This document shows positions 1-7,312 of a stretch of DNA of 64,000 nt, one piece after another. Positions within the stretch are counted from its first letter, which is position 1, and each line of letters starts with the position of its first letter. The stretch lies in the NCBI RefSeq assembly GCF_009811555.1, contig NZ_BLIN01000005.1, positions 4,721,501 through 4,785,500 on the forward strand. The letters run 5' to 3'. Made by a program: the position numbers and the translations under genes. The notes under the pieces were generated by a model, which saw only the letters and a program-made list of their open reading frames with translations, made no database searches and was not told the DNA's origin. Origin of the DNA: Streptomyces caniferus. GTDB taxonomy: Bacteria > Actinomycetota > Actinomycetes > Streptomycetales > Streptomycetaceae.

Positions 1-2
1 GG

Positions 3-212
3 CTGCAGGAGTGCGCGGCGGGCACGGCGCCCGATGAAGCGGCCGTCGCCCTGCCCGGGGGTCCCGACCGGAAGGGGACTCCTGACGGGAAAGAGGACCC
101 AGACGGGAAGGGGGCTCCCGACGGGAAAAGGGAAGCGCTCAGCGGAACGGAAGCGGTTGCCCCTGCTCCTCCTCCGGCCGCGGGCCGAAGATCCGTCGTT
201 CCGCCTCCGTGA
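3..212 (+). CDS. Possible C-terminal end of a gene entering from the left
   Basis: An open frame runs in from the left edge and stops with TGA at 210–212. It reads as an Ala/Pro-rich tail with repeated DGK units (about residues 20–40 of the visible part), encoded by an imperfect ~24-bp tandem repeat at roughly 58–130. Low-complexity tails of this kind end several other genes in the window, so it could be the end of a real rightward gene converging on and overlapping the next gene by about 70 bases. No domain is visible, and it could equally be non-coding repeat DNA. Confidence 0.25.
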   Translation: MQECAAGTAPDEAAVALPGGPDRKGTPDGKEDPDGKGAPDGKREALSGTEAVAPAPPPAAGRRSVVPPP

Positions 213-597
213 TCGCGACGTCGTGGATGCCGGCTTCCCGGCGGCGCATCAGTCCCTCCTCGTCGAACTCCCACAGCTCGTTGCCGTAGCTGCGCCACCA
301 CTGGCCGGCCGCGTCATGGGACTCGTACTGGAAGCGCACCGCGATGCGGTTGCCGCTGTAGGACCAGAGCTCCTTGCGCAGCGCATAGTCCAGCTCCCGG
401 GCCCACTTCCGGCGCAGGAAGGCGACGATCTCGTCGCGGCCGGTGAGGAAGGTGTCGCGGTTCCGCCAGACCGAGTCCTCGGTGTACGCGAGGGCGACCC
501 GCTCGGGGTCGCGGGTGTTCCAGGCGTCCTCGGCCGCTTGCACTTTCCGGAGCGCGCCCGGCTCGTCGAACGGCGGGAACGGGGGGCGTGGTGCCAT
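139..597 (-). CDS. NTF2-like nuclear transport factor 2 family protein (DUF1348 type)
   Basis: A 152-residue protein of the SnoaL/NTF2 cone fold. The sequence has the family pattern: an N-terminal helix with [20 protein letters not shown], then [22 protein letters not shown], and a Trp/Arg-rich core ending in [13 protein letters not shown]. Length and motifs fit the small stand-alone DUF1348 proteins, whose substrate is unknown. There is no signal peptide, so it is cytoplasmic. It diverges from a TetR gene across a 95-base region holding two matching palindromes, so it is probably that regulator's target. The family call is firm; the function is not known. Confidence 0.85.
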   Translation of the reverse strand: MAPRPPFPPFDEPGALRKVQAAEDAWNTRDPERVALAYTEDSVWRNRDTFLTGRDEIVAFLRRKWARELDYALRKELWSYSGNRIAVRFQYESHDAAGQWWRSYGNELWEFDEEGLMRRREAGIHDVAITEAERRIFGPRPEEEQGQPLPFR

Positions 598-620
598 GGC
601 GGCGGCCTCTCTCAGGATCG

Positions 621-638
621 GGAGAACGGGCGTTCTCC
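621..638. promoter_or_regulatory. Palindromic operator 1 (NTF2/TetR intergenic)
   Basis: Perfect inverted repeat GGAGAACG-GG-CGTTCTCC, 24 bases upstream of the NTF2-like start. It shares the core GAGAACG-NN-CGTTCTC with a second copy at 656–671. Two such sites between divergent genes, one of them TetR, suggest an autoregulated operator region. Confidence 0.7.
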
Positions 639-655
639 CTCGGTCGGCTAGTGTA

Positions 656-671
656 GAGAACGACCGTTCTC
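656..671. promoter_or_regulatory. Palindromic operator 2 (NTF2/TetR intergenic)
   Basis: Inverted repeat GAGAACG-AC-CGTTCTC, same arms and spacing as the site at 621–638, centres about 34 bases apart. It ends 21 bases before the TetR start codon, where binding would block initiation of the regulator's own transcript. Confidence 0.7.
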
Positions 672-692
672 CTGGAAAGCCCCGGAAGTGCC

Positions 693-1256
693 ATGGACCT
701 CGACGAAGCCCGCGTACGGATACTCGACGCCGCGGAGGAGCTGTTCTACGACCGCGGCGTCCAGTCCGTCGGCATGGACGAACTCCGCGCCACCGCAGGG
801 GTTTCGCTCAAACGCCTCTACCAGTGCTTTCCCGCCAAGCACGACCTCGTGGAGGCGTACCTGCGGCGCCGCGACACCCGCTGGCGCGCGGCGCTCGCGG
901 AGTACGTCGCCGTGCACGCCGACGATCCGGCGGACCGGCCGCTCGTGGTCTTCGACTGGCTGCACGACTGGTTCTCGGAGCCCGGCTTCCGCGGCTGCGC
1001 CTTCATCAACGCGTACGGGGAGCTGGGGGCGACCTCCGACCAGGTCGGCCGCGTCGCACGGGAGCACAAGGACGCACTGCTGGGGTATGTGACCGGCCTG
1101 CTGCGCGCGGTACCGGTGGCCGAACCCGGCGTGCTGGCACGTCAGTTGGTGCTGCTGGTCGACGGCGCGATCACCTCCGCCGCGCTCAGTGGCGAGCCCT
1201 CCGCCGCCCGCCGGGCCCGTACGGCGGCGGCCGCGCTCATGGGGACGGCGCGGTAG
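693..1256 (+). CDS. TetR/AcrR family transcriptional regulator
   Basis: A 187-residue one-component repressor. The N-terminal HTH is clear: [31 protein letters not shown] followed by [19 protein letters not shown], the typical recognition helix and YxxFxxK segment (residues about 5–55). The C-terminal ligand domain has the pattern of the TetR_C group seen in small actinobacterial repressors ([14 protein letters not shown]). The ATG at 693 is preceded by GGAAG. It diverges from the NTF2-like gene, with two GAGAACG palindromes between, so self-regulation and control of that gene is the natural reading. The ligand is unknown. Confidence 0.9.
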   Translation: MDLDEARVRILDAAEELFYDRGVQSVGMDELRATAGVSLKRLYQCFPAKHDLVEAYLRRRDTRWRAALAEYVAVHADDPADRPLVVFDWLHDWFSEPGFRGCAFINAYGELGATSDQVGRVAREHKDALLGYVTGLLRAVPVAEPGVLARQLVLLVDGAITSAALSGEPSAARRARTAAAALMGTAR

Positions 1257-1286
1257 GCGGTGCCCCGGTGGGGGTGTCGCCGTATC

Positions 1287-1322
1287 GCCGCGGCCGCAGC
1301 TCACCCGAGCTGCGGCCGCGGC
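1287..1322. terminator. Bidirectional hairpin terminator
   Basis: Perfect 16-bp stem (arms 1287–1302 and 1307–1322, loop ACCC) between the convergent TetR and rocD genes. No T-run, as is usual for Streptomyces terminators. Confidence 0.8.
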
Positions 1323-1340
1323 GGCCTTGCGGCAGGGGGG

Positions 1341-2576
1341 TCAGCCCAGAGCCCGCGCCAGACTCTCCAGGGCGCCGTCCAGTTCCTCGGCGGTGATGGT
1401 CAGCGGCGGGGCCAGCCGGATCGTCGAACCATGGGTGTCCTTGACCAGGACGCCTTCCTTGAGCAGGCGTTCGCTGATCTCCCGGCCGGTGCCGAGGCCG
1501 GGGTCGATGTCGACGCCGGCCCACAGGCCGCGGGCGCGGAAGCCGGTCACGCCCTTGCCGGTCAGCGCGGCCAGGCCGCCGCGCAGCCGCTCGCCCAGCT
1601 CGGCGGCGCGGCGCTGGAACTCTCCGGTGGCGAGCAGTTCGACGACGGCCGAACCGACCGCGGCCGCCAGGGGATTGCCGCCGAAGGTCGAACCGTGCTG
1701 GCCGGGGCCCAGGACACCGAGCACGTCGCGGCGGGCGACCACCGCGGAGACCGGGACGATGCCGCCGCCCAGCGCCTTGCCGAGCAGCAGCATGTCCGGC
1801 ACGACGGACTCGTGGTCGACGGCCAGGGTGGTGCCGGTGCGGCCCAGTCCGGACTGGATCTCGTCGGCGATGAACAGGCACCCGGCCCGCCGGGTCAGCT
1901 CGCGTACGCCGGTGAGGTAGCCCTCGTCGGGGATGACGACGCCCGCCTCGCCCTGGATGGGCTCGATCAGCACGGCGGCCGTCGTCTCGTCCACGGCCGC
2001 TTCGAGCGCGGCGAGGTCGTTGTACGGGACGGTGCGGAAACCGGGGGCGAAGGGCCCGAAGCCGATGCGGGCCGTGTCGTCGTCGGAGAAGCCGACGATG
2101 GTCGTCGTCCGGCCGTGGAAGTTGCCGCCGGCCACCACGATCGTCGCCCGGTCCGCCGGGACGCCCTTGACGTCGTACGCCCACTTGCGCGCGACCTTGA
2201 TGCCGCTCTCCACCGCCTCGGCGCCGGTGTTCATCGGCAGGACCATGTCCAGGCCGGTCAGCTCGGCGAGGCCTTCCGCGAATCCGGCGAGCCGGTCGTT
2301 GTGGAAGGCGCGGGAGGTGAGGGTGAGCTGGTCGAGCTGGCGGTGCGCGGCCTCGATCAGGGCCGGGTGGCGATGGCCGAAGTTCAGCGCCGAGTAGCCG
2401 GCCAGCATGTCGAGGTAGCGGCGCCCCTCGACGTCCTCGACCCAGACGCCTTCGGCGCGCGCGACCACCACGGGCAGCGGGTGGTAGTTGTGCGCGAGCA
2501 CCGGGCCCTCGGCCTGGATCAGCTCCGCCGACGAACGGGGGGCGTGCACACGGGCGGTACGGGTGGGAGCGGTCAT
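1341..2576 (-). CDS. rocD: Ornithine aminotransferase (ornithine–oxo-acid transaminase)
   Basis: A 411-residue class III PLP aminotransferase that moves the delta-amino group of ornithine to 2-oxoglutarate, giving glutamate-5-semialdehyde and glutamate. Visible marks are YxxLNFGHRHP near the N terminus, NTGAEAVESGIKVARKW, the cofactor Asp in FIADEIQSGLGRTG and the Schiff-base Lys in LLLGKALGGG. The ATG at 2576 overlaps the TGA of the upstream ddaH-like gene (ATGA) and has CAGGAGA at good spacing, so this start is preferred to one 8 codons upstream. It is translationally coupled to ddaH, which implies consecutive pathway steps. Length is normal for the family. Confidence 0.95.
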   Translation of the reverse strand: MTAPTRTARVHAPRSSAELIQAEGPVLAHNYHPLPVVVARAEGVWVEDVEGRRYLDMLAGYSALNFGHRHPALIEAAHRQLDQLTLTSRAFHNDRLAGFAEGLAELTGLDMVLPMNTGAEAVESGIKVARKWAYDVKGVPADRATIVVAGGNFHGRTTTIVGFSDDDTARIGFGPFAPGFRTVPYNDLAALEAAVDETTAAVLIEPIQGEAGVVIPDEGYLTGVRELTRRAGCLFIADEIQSGLGRTGTTLAVDHESVVPDMLLLGKALGGGIVPVSAVVARRDVLGVLGPGQHGSTFGGNPLAAAVGSAVVELLATGEFQRRAAELGERLRGGLAALTGKGVTGFRARGLWAGVDIDPGLGTGREISERLLKEGVLVKDTHGSTIRLAPPLTITAEELDGALESLARALG

Positions 2577-3397
2577 GAGCGAATCTCCTGGGTGCAGCAC
2601 TTGATGCCGCCGCCGGCCTTGTGGAACTCCGAGAGGTCGACGGGGACGGGGACATAGTCGTGCGCGCTGAGCCGGCCGATCAGGCCGGTGGCCTGCGGGG
2701 CGACGAAGACATGGCGGCCGTCGGAGACGGAGTTGAGGCCGAAGGCCATCGCGTCGTCGCGGGTGGCGAGCACCGCCTCGGGGAACAGCCGCCGGAGCAC
2801 TTCACGGCTGCCGGTCGAGAACGCCCCGGGGTAGTAGGCGATGTTCGCCTCGCCCGTCTTCGGCGTCTCCTCCAGGACGAACAGCGCGGTGTCCAGGTGG
2901 TAGAAGTACGGGTCCACCAGCTGCAGGCCGATGGTCGGTACGCCGAAGAACTCCTGCACCTCGCGGTGTGCGGCCGGTGTGGTGCGAAAGCCGGTGCCCG
3001 CCAGGATGTAGCGGCCGGCCGGTACGAGATCGCCCTCGCCCTCGCACATCGACTCCGGCCGGTAGACGTCGTACCCGGCCGCCTTGAACCAGGTCTCGTA
3101 CTCCGTGGACTCCGGCCGCCGCTGCGGCGCATGGAAGTACGAGCCGAAGACGCGGCCGCCCACGACGAGCGCGGAGTTCGCCGCGAAGACCATGTCGGGC
3201 AGCGTGGCCACCGGGGGCACGGTCTCCACCGTGTGGCCGTGGGCGCGGTAGGCGTCCATCAGCGTCTCCCACTGGCGCCCCGCGAGGGCCGTGTCCACCG
3301 GTGCGTCCGTGCTCATCCACGGATTGATCGCATAACGCACGTCGAAGTGTCTGGGCTCGCAGACCAGATAGCGCCGGGGGCGCGCTGCACGACTCAT
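2573..3397 (-). CDS. ddaH: DDAH/arginine dihydrolase-like guanidine-modifying enzyme
   Basis: A 274-residue amidinotransferase-fold enzyme. It is usually annotated as dimethylarginine dimethylaminohydrolase, which makes citrulline from methylated arginine. The N-terminal CEPRHFDVRYAINPWM, the substrate loop LPDMVFAAN (Asn74), the catalytic His in YHLDTAL and the C-terminal catalytic Cys in GGGIKCCTQEIR are all visible. Classical DDAH enzymes have Glu-Asp where this protein has Ala-Asn; Asn at this point is the feature I associate with cyanobacterial arginine dihydrolases (ArgZ/AgrE), which yield ornithine. The coupled downstream rocD uses ornithine. The start MSRAARPRRY at 3397 is preferred over an in-frame GTG/ATG 27 codons upstream, because the extension is Arg/Pro-rich and unlike the family. 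Confidence 0.85.
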   Translation of the reverse strand: MSRAARPRRYLVCEPRHFDVRYAINPWMSTDAPVDTALAGRQWETLMDAYRAHGHTVETVPPVATLPDMVFAANSALVVGGRVFGSYFHAPQRRPESTEYETWFKAAGYDVYRPESMCEGEGDLVPAGRYILAGTGFRTTPAAHREVQEFFGVPTIGLQLVDPYFYHLDTALFVLEETPKTGEANIAYYPGAFSTGSREVLRRLFPEAVLATRDDAMAFGLNSVSDGRHVFVAPQATGLIGRLSAHDYVPVPVDLSEFHKAGGGIKCCTQEIRS

Positions 3398-3712
3398 CGG
3401 CACGGGAGGATCCCTTCGCTTCTTACGGGGCGTGCGGGGCGACCGGATGTCACTGACGGTCACCCGAGGTGCTTCCACGGTAAGGAGCGACGGATTCGGG
3501 CCACAAGCAACAAATGCTGCTCAGCAGCGCAGGAATGCTGCGGAGAAATGCCCTTTCACGCTGGATTGCTGCGCCGAAATTGTCGGCGGCGACGTGCTGG
3601 GCCGGTGTGCGGAGGAGGTGCGTTGCGCACGTTCGTTGCGTCGGTTCGTGCGCCGGTTCGCTGCGTCCGTTCTGTAGCGCCGGACCGGGCGGAGCGCCGT
3701 TCCGCGGCCCCT
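3398..3712. other. Intergenic region upstream of the ddaH–rocD operon
   Basis: No gene is visible between the Lrp-type gene and ddaH (315 bases). It is less GC-rich near 3500–3560 and contains a short palindrome GCTGC-TCA-GCAGC (3516–3528) with nearby partial repeats of ATGCTGC. This is a reasonable place for the ddaH promoter and for Lrp-type binding, but no consensus promoter stands out. Confidence 0.4.
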
Positions 3713-4207
3713 TCAGCGGGCGGTTCTGTCCGAGGGCTGGCTGGCGCCCGCCTCCGGGCTGTCCGGCAGGAGATGGGACAGCACCATGTAACTGATCGTC
3801 TTGCGGATGAACGGCTCGGCCCTGATCCGTTCGAGCACCTCCTCGAAGTGCTCGACATCGGTCGCGCGTACGTGCAGCAGCGCATCGGCGCCACCGGTCA
3901 CCGTCATCGCCGCGGCGATCTCCGGATGGTTGCGCACGACCTCCGCGAGCCGCCGGGGCGGCGCCGCGCCGTCGCAGTACACCTCGACATACGCCTCGGT
4001 CAGCCAGCCCAGGGCGGCCGGCCGGACGGTGGCGGTGAACCCCGTGATCACGTTGTTCTCCCGCATCCGGTCCACCCGCCGCTTCACGGCGGTGGACGAC
4101 AGCCCGACCGCGGCACCGATCTCGGCAAAACTCGCCCGGCCGTTGTCGATCAACGCCGCAACGATCTTGCGGTCGAGGTCGTCGAAGGGCGCGGCCTTGT
4201 GGGTCAC
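3713..4207 (-). CDS. Lrp/AsnC family transcriptional regulator
   Basis: A 164-residue feast/famine regulator. Residues about 8–60 form the AsnC HTH (DDLDRKIVAALIDNGRASF, then AEIGAAVGLSSTAVKRRVDRM). The RAM ligand-binding domain follows, with EVYCDG, AAMTVTGGADALLHVRATD and IRAEPFIRKTISYMVLSHLL. Length is typical. It lies directly upstream of, and on the same strand as, ddaH and rocD, as expected for an amino-acid-responsive regulator of arginine/ornithine catabolism. Such proteins usually bind arginine, leucine or a similar amino acid; the effector here is inferred only from neighbours. Confidence 0.93.
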   Translation of the reverse strand: MTHKAAPFDDLDRKIVAALIDNGRASFAEIGAAVGLSSTAVKRRVDRMRENNVITGFTATVRPAALGWLTEAYVEVYCDGAAPPRRLAEVVRNHPEIAAAMTVTGGADALLHVRATDVEHFEEVLERIRAEPFIRKTISYMVLSHLLPDSPEAGASQPSDRTAR

Positions 4208-4345
4208 TGGGCCTCCCGTTTCTTCCCGGTCATACCGTCCTCACCGGCCCGTGCCGGTCCGTCTCCGCCTCCGGGTCCGTCGCGGTCGCGGTTGCCCAAC
4301 GGTAGCGAGAGCGGGGTGAGGGGGAGGGGACCGGCCGGGGGGCGG

Positions 4346-5965
4346 CTAGGCCGGTTCCACGTGGTGCAGTCCGGCCCGGCGGACGACCTCCGGGCCCAGT
4401 CGTGCGGCGCGGGACACCAGGGCGGGGCCGTCCCAGTCCGGGGGCCAGCCGTGCCACAGACGGAGCCTGCCGCCCACGACGACCGCGGCGATCTGGTCGC
4501 GCTGCGCGAGGCGGACGAGTTCCCAGCGCAGGTCGTAGGAGGGGGTGAGTTCGGGGACGTCGAGGTGGACGACGAGGAAGTCGGCGGCCTTGCCGACCGT
4601 GATCTCGCCGGTCACCTTGCCCAGCCCGACCGCGTCGGCGCTGTGTGCGGTGGCGTGCTCCAGCCACATCCGGCCGGCGCCGCAGGACGAGTCGCCCGAC
4701 GCCATGCCGTACGCCAGCCGTTGGGCCGTCTCCCCCGCGTCGACCAGCCGGAAGCCGTCGCCGCGGGTGCCGTCGGTGCCCATGCCGAAGCGCACGCCCA
4801 TCGCGGCCAGCAGGGTGGCGTGGGCGACGCCGTTGCCCTTCCAGGCGCTGGCCACCGGGTTGTAGCTGATCGCCGCCCCGGAGTCGGCCAGCAGCCGCAT
4901 CTCCGAGGGCGTGAGGAGGGTGGCGTGGGCGCCCAGGGTCTGCGGGCCGAGGGCGCCGAGGTGGTGCAGATACTCCACCGGGCGGCGGCCGACGCTCTTC
5001 AACGAGCGCTCCACGGAGGCGAGATGTTCGTTGACGTGGATCTGCAGCACCGCACCGGCCTCGGCGCACAGGTCGGCGGTCCTCTTGATGACCGCGCCGG
5101 GCGCGTCCTCGGGGACGGCGATCGCCAGCGAGGGGTGGACCAGCGGATGGCCGTCCCACCGCCCCAGGTGCGCCGGCCCGCCCTCGCCGGAAGAGACGAT
5201 CTTGGACAGGACGCACCGGATGCCGGCTTCCTCCGTGGCCTGCGCGATCACCCGGACGTCCACGGGGGCACGGGTCCCGGCGTCGGCGACCGTGGTGAAG
5301 CCGCCGCGCAGGGCCTCCAGCGCGGCCAGCTTCGCCGACACGTAGGCGCTCTCCTCGTCCAGCGCGCGTTCCAGCGGCTCCCAGATGGCCTTGAAGATCT
5401 CCGAGGGCCGGCCGAACGACCGGGCCTTGCCGAAGCTCTGGGTCAGGTGGTGGTGCGCGTCCACGAACCCGGGCATCAGCAAGTGGCCGTCCAGGCGCAC
5501 CGGGTGGAGGTCGCGGTGCTCGGCGATGAGCTGCCGGGCCGGTCCGATCGCGCGGAACTTTCCGTCGCGGACGAGGACGGCCCGGTTCCGTACCGGCCCC
5601 TCCGGCAACAGCAGCAGCTCCGGGACCAGTAGTTGCGCCCTGCCGCGGAACTGTCCGGGCCGCGGCCCAGTGGTGCCGCGCGAGCCGTCGGCCGCGGCCG
5701 CTTCCCCGCCGCCCGGGCCCGAGGCGCCGAGGAAGCCGCCCGCGCCGGTCAGACCCATGCCGACCAGCAGCCTCCGCCGTCGTACTCCGCCGGCTCCCGG
5801 CTCCGAGTCCGGCGCTGAGCCCTGCCCCGAGTCCGGCGCTGAGTCCTGCCCCGAGTCCGGCGCTGAGTCCTGCCCCGAGCCCGTGCCCGAGCCCGTGCCC
5901 GAGTCCGGCCCCGGGTCCGGCCGCTCGCCCGGGGGCCTGCCGTGGTCCTGCCGTTCGTTCGCCAA
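4346..5965 (-). CDS. Amidohydrolase / cytosine-deaminase-type metal hydrolase, probably exported
   Basis: A 539-residue member of the amidohydrolase superfamily (SsnA/chlorohydrolase-like, which hydrolyse or deaminate heterocyclic and amide substrates). Metal-ligand motifs are LLMPGFVDAHHHLTQSF (HxH), QIHVNEH and the late Asp in MGTDGTRGDG; the C-terminal composite domain ends GEITVGKAADFLVV. The N terminus is unusual: about 60 residues of PDSGQDSA-type repeats from a 24-bp DNA repeat, then VRRRRLLVGMGLTGAGG, which resembles a twin-arginine signal followed by a short hydrophobic stretch. This suggests Tat export or membrane anchoring. It diverges from two ATP-grasp genes. The substrate cannot be told from sequence. 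Confidence 0.85.
   Translation of the reverse strand: MANERQDHGRPPGERPDPGPDSGTGSGTGSGQDSAPDSGQDSAPDSGQGSAPDSEPGAGGVRRRRLLVGMGLTGAGGFLGASGPGGGEAAAADGSRGTTGPRPGQFRGRAQLLVPELLLLPEGPVRNRAVLVRDGKFRAIGPARQLIAEHRDLHPVRLDGHLLMPGFVDAHHHLTQSFGKARSFGRPSEIFKAIWEPLERALDEESAYVSAKLAALEALRGGFTTVADAGTRAPVDVRVIAQATEEAGIRCVLSKIVSSGEGGPAHLGRWDGHPLVHPSLAIAVPEDAPGAVIKRTADLCAEAGAVLQIHVNEHLASVERSLKSVGRRPVEYLHHLGALGPQTLGAHATLLTPSEMRLLADSGAAISYNPVASAWKGNGVAHATLLAAMGVRFGMGTDGTRGDGFRLVDAGETAQRLAYGMASGDSSCGAGRMWLEHATAHSADAVGLGKVTGEITVGKAADFLVVHLDVPELTPSYDLRWELVRLAQRDQIAAVVVGGRLRLWHGWPPDWDGPALVSRAARLGPEVVRRAGLHHVEPA
5820..5910. repeat. 24-bp in-frame tandem repeat (amidohydrolase N terminus)
   Basis: Nearly identical copies built on GAGTCCGGCGCTGAGTCCTG, followed by shorter CCCGTGCCCGAG units, encode the Asp/Ser/Gly repeats ahead of the twin-arginine segment. 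Copy number is probably variable between strains. Confidence 0.75.
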
Positions 5966-6054
5966 CCCGCTCGCCTGCTTCCCGTACTTCGGTACGTGTG
6001 TGCTCTGCTCGCCGACTGTCCCCGGGGTGGCCTGACCTTAGGGCCGCCCCAGAT

Positions 6055-6072
6055 TCGGAACAAGGGTTCCGA
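6055..6072. promoter_or_regulatory. Inverted repeat between divergent amidohydrolase and ATP-grasp genes
   Basis: Perfect TCGGAAC-AAGG-GTTCCGA within the 342-base region 5966–6307 between the divergent genes. It is a plausible operator. Nothing else in that region looks like a gene. Confidence 0.5.
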
Positions 6073-6307
6073 CATGCGGGATTTACTGGAGTGGCCGTCA
6101 GGTGGCGGAAGTCTCCCCGGACTCCGGCAAACTCCTGGTCATGGCCTGCGGACCGGGCGTACGAGGTGGCGTAGCCTCGCCGAAATACGGGCCGGAGCCG
6201 GGTGCGTGGGCCCGCGGCCCCCGCCGTACCCCGCATGGGATCCTGGTGTGTCATGGATCTGCCGGGCGGACGGTGGACGGACGTGCGGCGATGACGAGGG
6301 TGCCCCG

Positions 6308-7312
6308 ATGAGACTCTGCTTCCTGGTGGAGGAGCAGTACCGCCACGACGGCATGCCGCTGGACGTGATCCGCCAACTCGACGCCTGGGGACACCAGGTG
6401 GACGTGCTGTGGCCCGGCCGCTCGCTGATATCCCTGTCCGACGCGATACAGGCGGGCAGCCACGACGCCTGGGTCCTCAAGACGGTCTCCGGCGGTCCGG
6501 GTCTGACCCTCCTGGAGGCCGCGGCGACCGCCGGACTGACGACCGTGAACGACGTCCGGGCGATCCGCGGGGTACGCGACAAGGCGCTGGCCGCGGTGAT
6601 CGCCCGCGGTACGGGGCTGCCCGTCCCCGTGACGTACGCGGCGGCCCGGCCCGAGGAGTTCGCGGAGATACCCGAGACGGAGTTCCCGCTCGTGGTCAAG
6701 CCCGCGGACGGCAGCTCCGGGCGCGCGGTCCGCCTGGTGGCGACGCCGGACCGGCTGCGGGATCCCGCGGAGCCGACCGGTACCGGGGACCCGGGAGCGC
6801 CGGGCGACGGGCTGCTCATCGCCCAGCCGTATGTGCCCAACTCGGGTACGGATCTGAAGGTGTACAGCGTCGCCGGCGAGCTCTACGCGACCGAGCGGTG
6901 CTCCCCGCTGCATCCCGCGCACGCCGTACGCGAACGTCAGGTGCCGCTCACCCCCGAAATCGCCCGGATCACCGCCGAGATCGGCACGGTGTTCGGTCTC
7001 GACCTGTACGGGGTCGACATTCTGCTCGGCCCCGAGGGCCCGGTGGTCGTCGACATCAATGACTTCCCGAGCTTCCGTCAGGTGCCGGACGCGGTCGCCC
7101 GGGTGTCCGCCGCCATTCTGGATCTCGCCCGTAACGGGACGACAGGTGCCGCCGGCCGGCCGGTGAACGGGCAGTTGACGGCCGGGCAGGCCGGGGCGAT
7201 GCCCTCGACGGCGACGGCCGCGGCACCCCCGTTCACCGCCCCTCCCGCTCCTCCGGTCCCTCCCGCCCCACGCGCCCCCCGGCCCGCGGCCTCGATCGGC
7301 GGGGGCCGATGA
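6308..7312 (+). CDS. ATP-grasp domain protein, RimK-like (first of a tandem pair)
   Basis: A 334-residue ATP-grasp enzyme; this fold joins a carboxylate to an amine through an acyl-phosphate. The N-terminal part LCFLVEEQYRHDGMPLDVIRQLDAWGHQVDVLWPG resembles the pre-ATP-grasp domain. Then come TVNDVRAIRGVRDKALA, the ATP-binding LVVKPADGSSGRAV and the metal site VDINDFPSFRQVPDA. The last ~60 residues are Ala/Pro-rich, low complexity. The ATG at 6308 fits the start of the domain; open sequence upstream to 5942 is not part of the fold. Its TGA overlaps the next gene (ATGA), so the two are coupled. No carrier protein or known peptide precursor is adjacent; the product is unknown. Confidence 0.85.
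   Translation: MRLCFLVEEQYRHDGMPLDVIRQLDAWGHQVDVLWPGRSLISLSDAIQAGSHDAWVLKTVSGGPGLTLLEAAATAGLTTVNDVRAIRGVRDKALAAVIARGTGLPVPVTYAAARPEEFAEIPETEFPLVVKPADGSSGRAVRLVATPDRLRDPAEPTGTGDPGAPGDGLLIAQPYVPNSGTDLKVYSVAGELYATERCSPLHPAHAVRERQVPLTPEIARITAEIGTVFGLDLYGVDILLGPEGPVVVDINDFPSFRQVPDAVARVSAAILDLARNGTTGAAGRPVNGQLTAGQAGAMPSTATAAAPPFTAPPAPPVPPAPRAPRPAASIGGGR

Noticed and set aside
2621..5632. A 1003-codon open frame on the + strand over ddaH, the Lrp gene and the amidohydrolase
   Set aside because: It runs antisense to three well-supported genes, has Arg/Gly/Val-rich composition with no motif, and is the expected by-product of high third-position GC.
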